Shown here: piece by piece, positions 5,711 to 7,618 of the stretch
How positions within the stretch are numbered: the stretch's first letter is position 1
Layout: the number at the start of each line of letters is the position of its first letter
DNA from: Candidatus Poseidoniaceae archaeon
GTDB taxonomy: Archaea; Thermoplasmatota; Poseidoniia; Poseidoniales; Poseidoniaceae
Length of the DNA: 7,618 nt
Direction: 5' to 3'
Assembly (NCBI GenBank): GCA_022425585.1
Contig: JAKMFF010000270.1
Span: forward strand, 1 to 7,618
Program-made: the position numbers and the translations under genes
The notes under the pieces: generated by a model
Told to the model about the DNA's origin: nothing
The model's input: the letters and a program-made list of their open reading frames with translations, nothing else
The model's database searches: none

Positions 5711-7617
5711 AGCATTGAATGTAATTTAGATTCTAACGCTTTTGCAGCATTATGACAACCGGCTTCCCTATATCTGGCTATAGATTCCTTCAATGACGAC
5801 TTTTCGGAATTTTTACTAATCTGTGAGTTGACTAACCACCATCTAGCACAGTAACGCAAAGCAGGACTTGACCTGGGCAATAAGTTTGGTCGAGTTAGTC
5901 GGTGAAACATCTTTGTCGCTGCATCTAAATTAACTTCAATTATTGATTCGATTAATTTTAATTTTAATGATTGGGACATTAGAATATTATCAATAATTGC
6001 ACAATTAGATTGCACTGATTCAACAACAGAGGGAAAATCAATTGACCCATTATCATATTCGTAAATTCTTAGTTTGCTCTGCATACTGAGATATACTGGA
6101 TCTCGATTATGTTGTATGCTTTCTATCGAATTTAGAATATTTACTGCATTAGACAGGTTATTTTCATCAAGGGCTAAAGTAAATTTAATCATTGAAACCG
6201 CGACTAATATGATATTTCTATTTGCCAAATCGGAGAAATCTAATCGTGTCAAATAATGATTTACTTTACGCATTAAATTATGTTCTAATTTTTGATTTGG
6301 TAATCGGTCTTCCAAAATTTGAGTCGCCAACGAAATTAGTAATTTATTAGCCTCAAAAGTGGATTGATTGGCAATTAATTGTTCAGCAATGTCCTCGCAA
6401 TGCTCTAATCTACCCTCTAATTTGGCGAGGATAAAATCCATCTCCAGTCTTTTATCACCAGATAAAAATTCTACACTTTGCTTCAAATATTCTGCCTCAT
6501 ATCGCTTTGCTGCTATTTTGCATGCCACGTATCTCAATGATTCATTGTTAGAATCTTGCTCTATTAAGTCGTCAACCATAACAGCTAATGCTGCGGAATT
6601 AACTTCCATAATTTGTTCAAGAGAATCTGACATTTGTTCGACAAAAATATCCGGCGCTGATTTTGATAAGTGGTAAAAATAATTAATCAAATTACCGTTT
6701 TCTGAGATATTTTTCCAATGCCGAGATAGATTAGAATGAATCTTTCTCGTTTCATCGCTAGATAGGTTGCTGCGAGTGACGTTCCTTACAAGATGCTGCA
6801 ATTCTAGATCAGATTCGCTGTACCATTTTAACAAACTCTGCATATCGAATTTTTCGATCAAAGGTTCAATAATAGACAAATTAGATTTGACTGGATTAGG
6901 CTCTAGTGACATGTGGTTAAGCAACTTTTTGTCATCCTCATCGAGATTTTTCAATACCACTTTGTTGACGTAATCAATGATATCTATGGATGATTCTGGG
7001 GACTCGAAATTGGAGTCATATAACTTCAATGCCAACGGATGGCGGCCTAATTTTTCAGAAACATCTTTTCTTTTAGACAACTCAATATCCTCTCCAAGCA
7101 TCTCACAACAAGATTCCAAATCTAATGAGTCCATTTTTATCTGCTCAAAACCAAAATCAGCATCTAAAGTATCGCGTGAAATTAAAATAAATTTCATCTT
7201 ACTATGTTTTGAAATTCCATTCACTAAATCTTGTATTTTCGATTGATGTCTAGAATCAATGAGGTGATAATCATCAATTATCAAGACCTCTTCATGGGGG
7301 GCAAAAAACAGTGATATCGATTCAATGTCCTGAGGAATCATTGTCATAAAATTCCACGCTGAACAGATTTCCAAATAATCGGTAAATTCGTTAGCTGATG
7401 CCCACCTTACAGTCTTTTTATTGGCGTAATGTGCAGCAATTTTCCTTACAAAAACAGATTTACCAATGCCAGGCATGCCAGTAATAATCAAAGATTTTTG
7501 ACTTAGAATGTTCAAGGAGTGAGAAAGCTCAGTGTTGCGACCATAGATCTCAATCTGTTTGGGTGGATTACCAAATATTGACCTTGGTTTCTTTGGAGTT
7601 ATATCACTTACAATAAG
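5707..7617 (-). CDS. MalT-like STAND NTPase with helical-repeat C-terminus (N-terminus off-window)
   Basis: 636 residues are visible. The frame is open to the right edge, so the TTG at 7513-7515 is internal: conserved family sequence precedes it. Numbering from the edge, YGRNTEL (25-31) is the 'GR-x-x-E-L' motif that precedes many STAND and AAA ATPase cores. GMPGIGKS (47-54) is Walker A, LIIDDYHLID (112-121) Walker B, and FILISRD (143-149) the sensor strand. LGRHPLALKL (190-199) matches the 'G-x-P-L-A-L' motif of NB-ARC/STAND proteins. The DDYHL Walker B closely resembles that of MalT-type regulators as recalled. The remaining roughly 430 residues are predicted almost wholly alpha-helical, resembling degenerate TPR-like hairpins, and end at the TAA without a DNA-binding domain. 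Any effector or winged-helix domain must therefore be N-terminal and off-window. It is probably a ligand-gated signalling or transcription-control ATPase; an anti-phage STAND role is an alternative. It is clearly more AT-rich than its neighbours. Confidence 0.85.
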   Translation of the reverse strand, partial: LIVSDITPKKPRSIFGNPPKQIEIYGRNTELSHSLNILSQKSLIITGMPGIGKSVFVRKIAAHYANKKTVRWASANEFTDYLEICSAWNFMTMIPQDIESISLFFAPHEEVLIIDDYHLIDSRHQSKIQDLVNGISKHSKMKFILISRDTLDADFGFEQIKMDSLDLESCCEMLGEDIELSKRKDVSEKLGRHPLALKLYDSNFESPESSIDIIDYVNKVVLKNLDEDDKKLLNHMSLEPNPVKSNLSIIEPLIEKFDMQSLLKWYSESDLELQHLVRNVTRSNLSSDETRKIHSNLSRHWKNISENGNLINYFYHLSKSAPDIFVEQMSDSLEQIMEVNSAALAVMVDDLIEQDSNNESLRYVACKIAAKRYEAEYLKQSVEFLSGDKRLEMDFILAKLEGRLEHCEDIAEQLIANQSTFEANKLLISLATQILEDRLPNQKLEHNLMRKVNHYLTRLDFSDLANRNIILVAVSMIKFTLALDENNLSNAVNILNSIESIQHNRDPVYLSMQSKLRIYEYDNGSIDFPSVVESVQSNCAIIDNILMSQSLKLKLIESIIEVNLDAATKMFHRLTRPNLLPRSSPALRYCARWWLVNSQISKNSEKSSLKESIARYREAGCHNAAKALESKLHSML

Positions 7618-7618
7618 T

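Noticed and set aside
7513..7515. TTG as the start codon of the STAND NTPase
   Set aside because: The frame continues upstream to the edge and encodes the conserved YGRNTEL motif that normally precedes Walker A, so the gene is truncated by the window.

Overview
The window looks archaeal, most likely a marine Group II-type euryarchaeon (Candidatus Poseidoniales, Thermoplasmatota). This assignment is an inference. It rests on AT-rich DNA (hand-counted lines mostly 33-50 % GC in the left part), very tight gene packing, stand-alone Lrp/AsnC ligand-binding (RAM) proteins, an AGGTGAT ribosome binding site on an internal operon gene, and a giant secreted beta-helix plus PKD/Ig-like protein with a C-terminal membrane anchor. 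No rRNA or other phylogenetic marker is present to confirm it.

Layout, left to right. (1) Positions 3-368, plus strand: the C-terminal end of a GT2-family (dolichyl-phosphate-mannose-synthase-like) glycosyltransferase that begins outside the window. (2) Positions 369-5123, minus strand: a complete 1584-residue surface protein. It has a signal peptide, a right-handed parallel beta-helix, a linker beta-domain, about seven Ig/PKD-like domains, one transmembrane helix and an acidic cytoplasmic tail. (3) Positions 5124-5234: a 111-bp divergent intergenic region with a TATA-like element facing each way. (4) Positions 5235-5710, plus strand: two tandem 77-residue RAM-domain proteins, about 38 % identical to each other and forming a small operon. 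(5) Positions 5707-7617, minus strand: a STAND-class NTPase resembling the MalT ATPase core, followed by a long helical repeat region. Its N-terminus lies beyond the right edge.

Functionally, the glycosyltransferase could belong to surface-glycan or protein N-glycosylation synthesis, and the surface protein carries about 22 N-glycosylation sequons. The two genes are convergent, so this is thematic proximity and not co-transcription. The RAM pair probably senses amino acids or related small molecules, or modulates full-length Lrp/AsnC regulators. The STAND protein is probably a ligand-gated signalling or regulatory ATPase. Both convergent gene pairs meet with no spacer: stop codons abut at 366-371 and overlap by 4 bp at 5707-5710. 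No RNA genes, CRISPR arrays, insertion sequences or attachment sites were seen, and no stretch longer than 300 bases lacks a gene.
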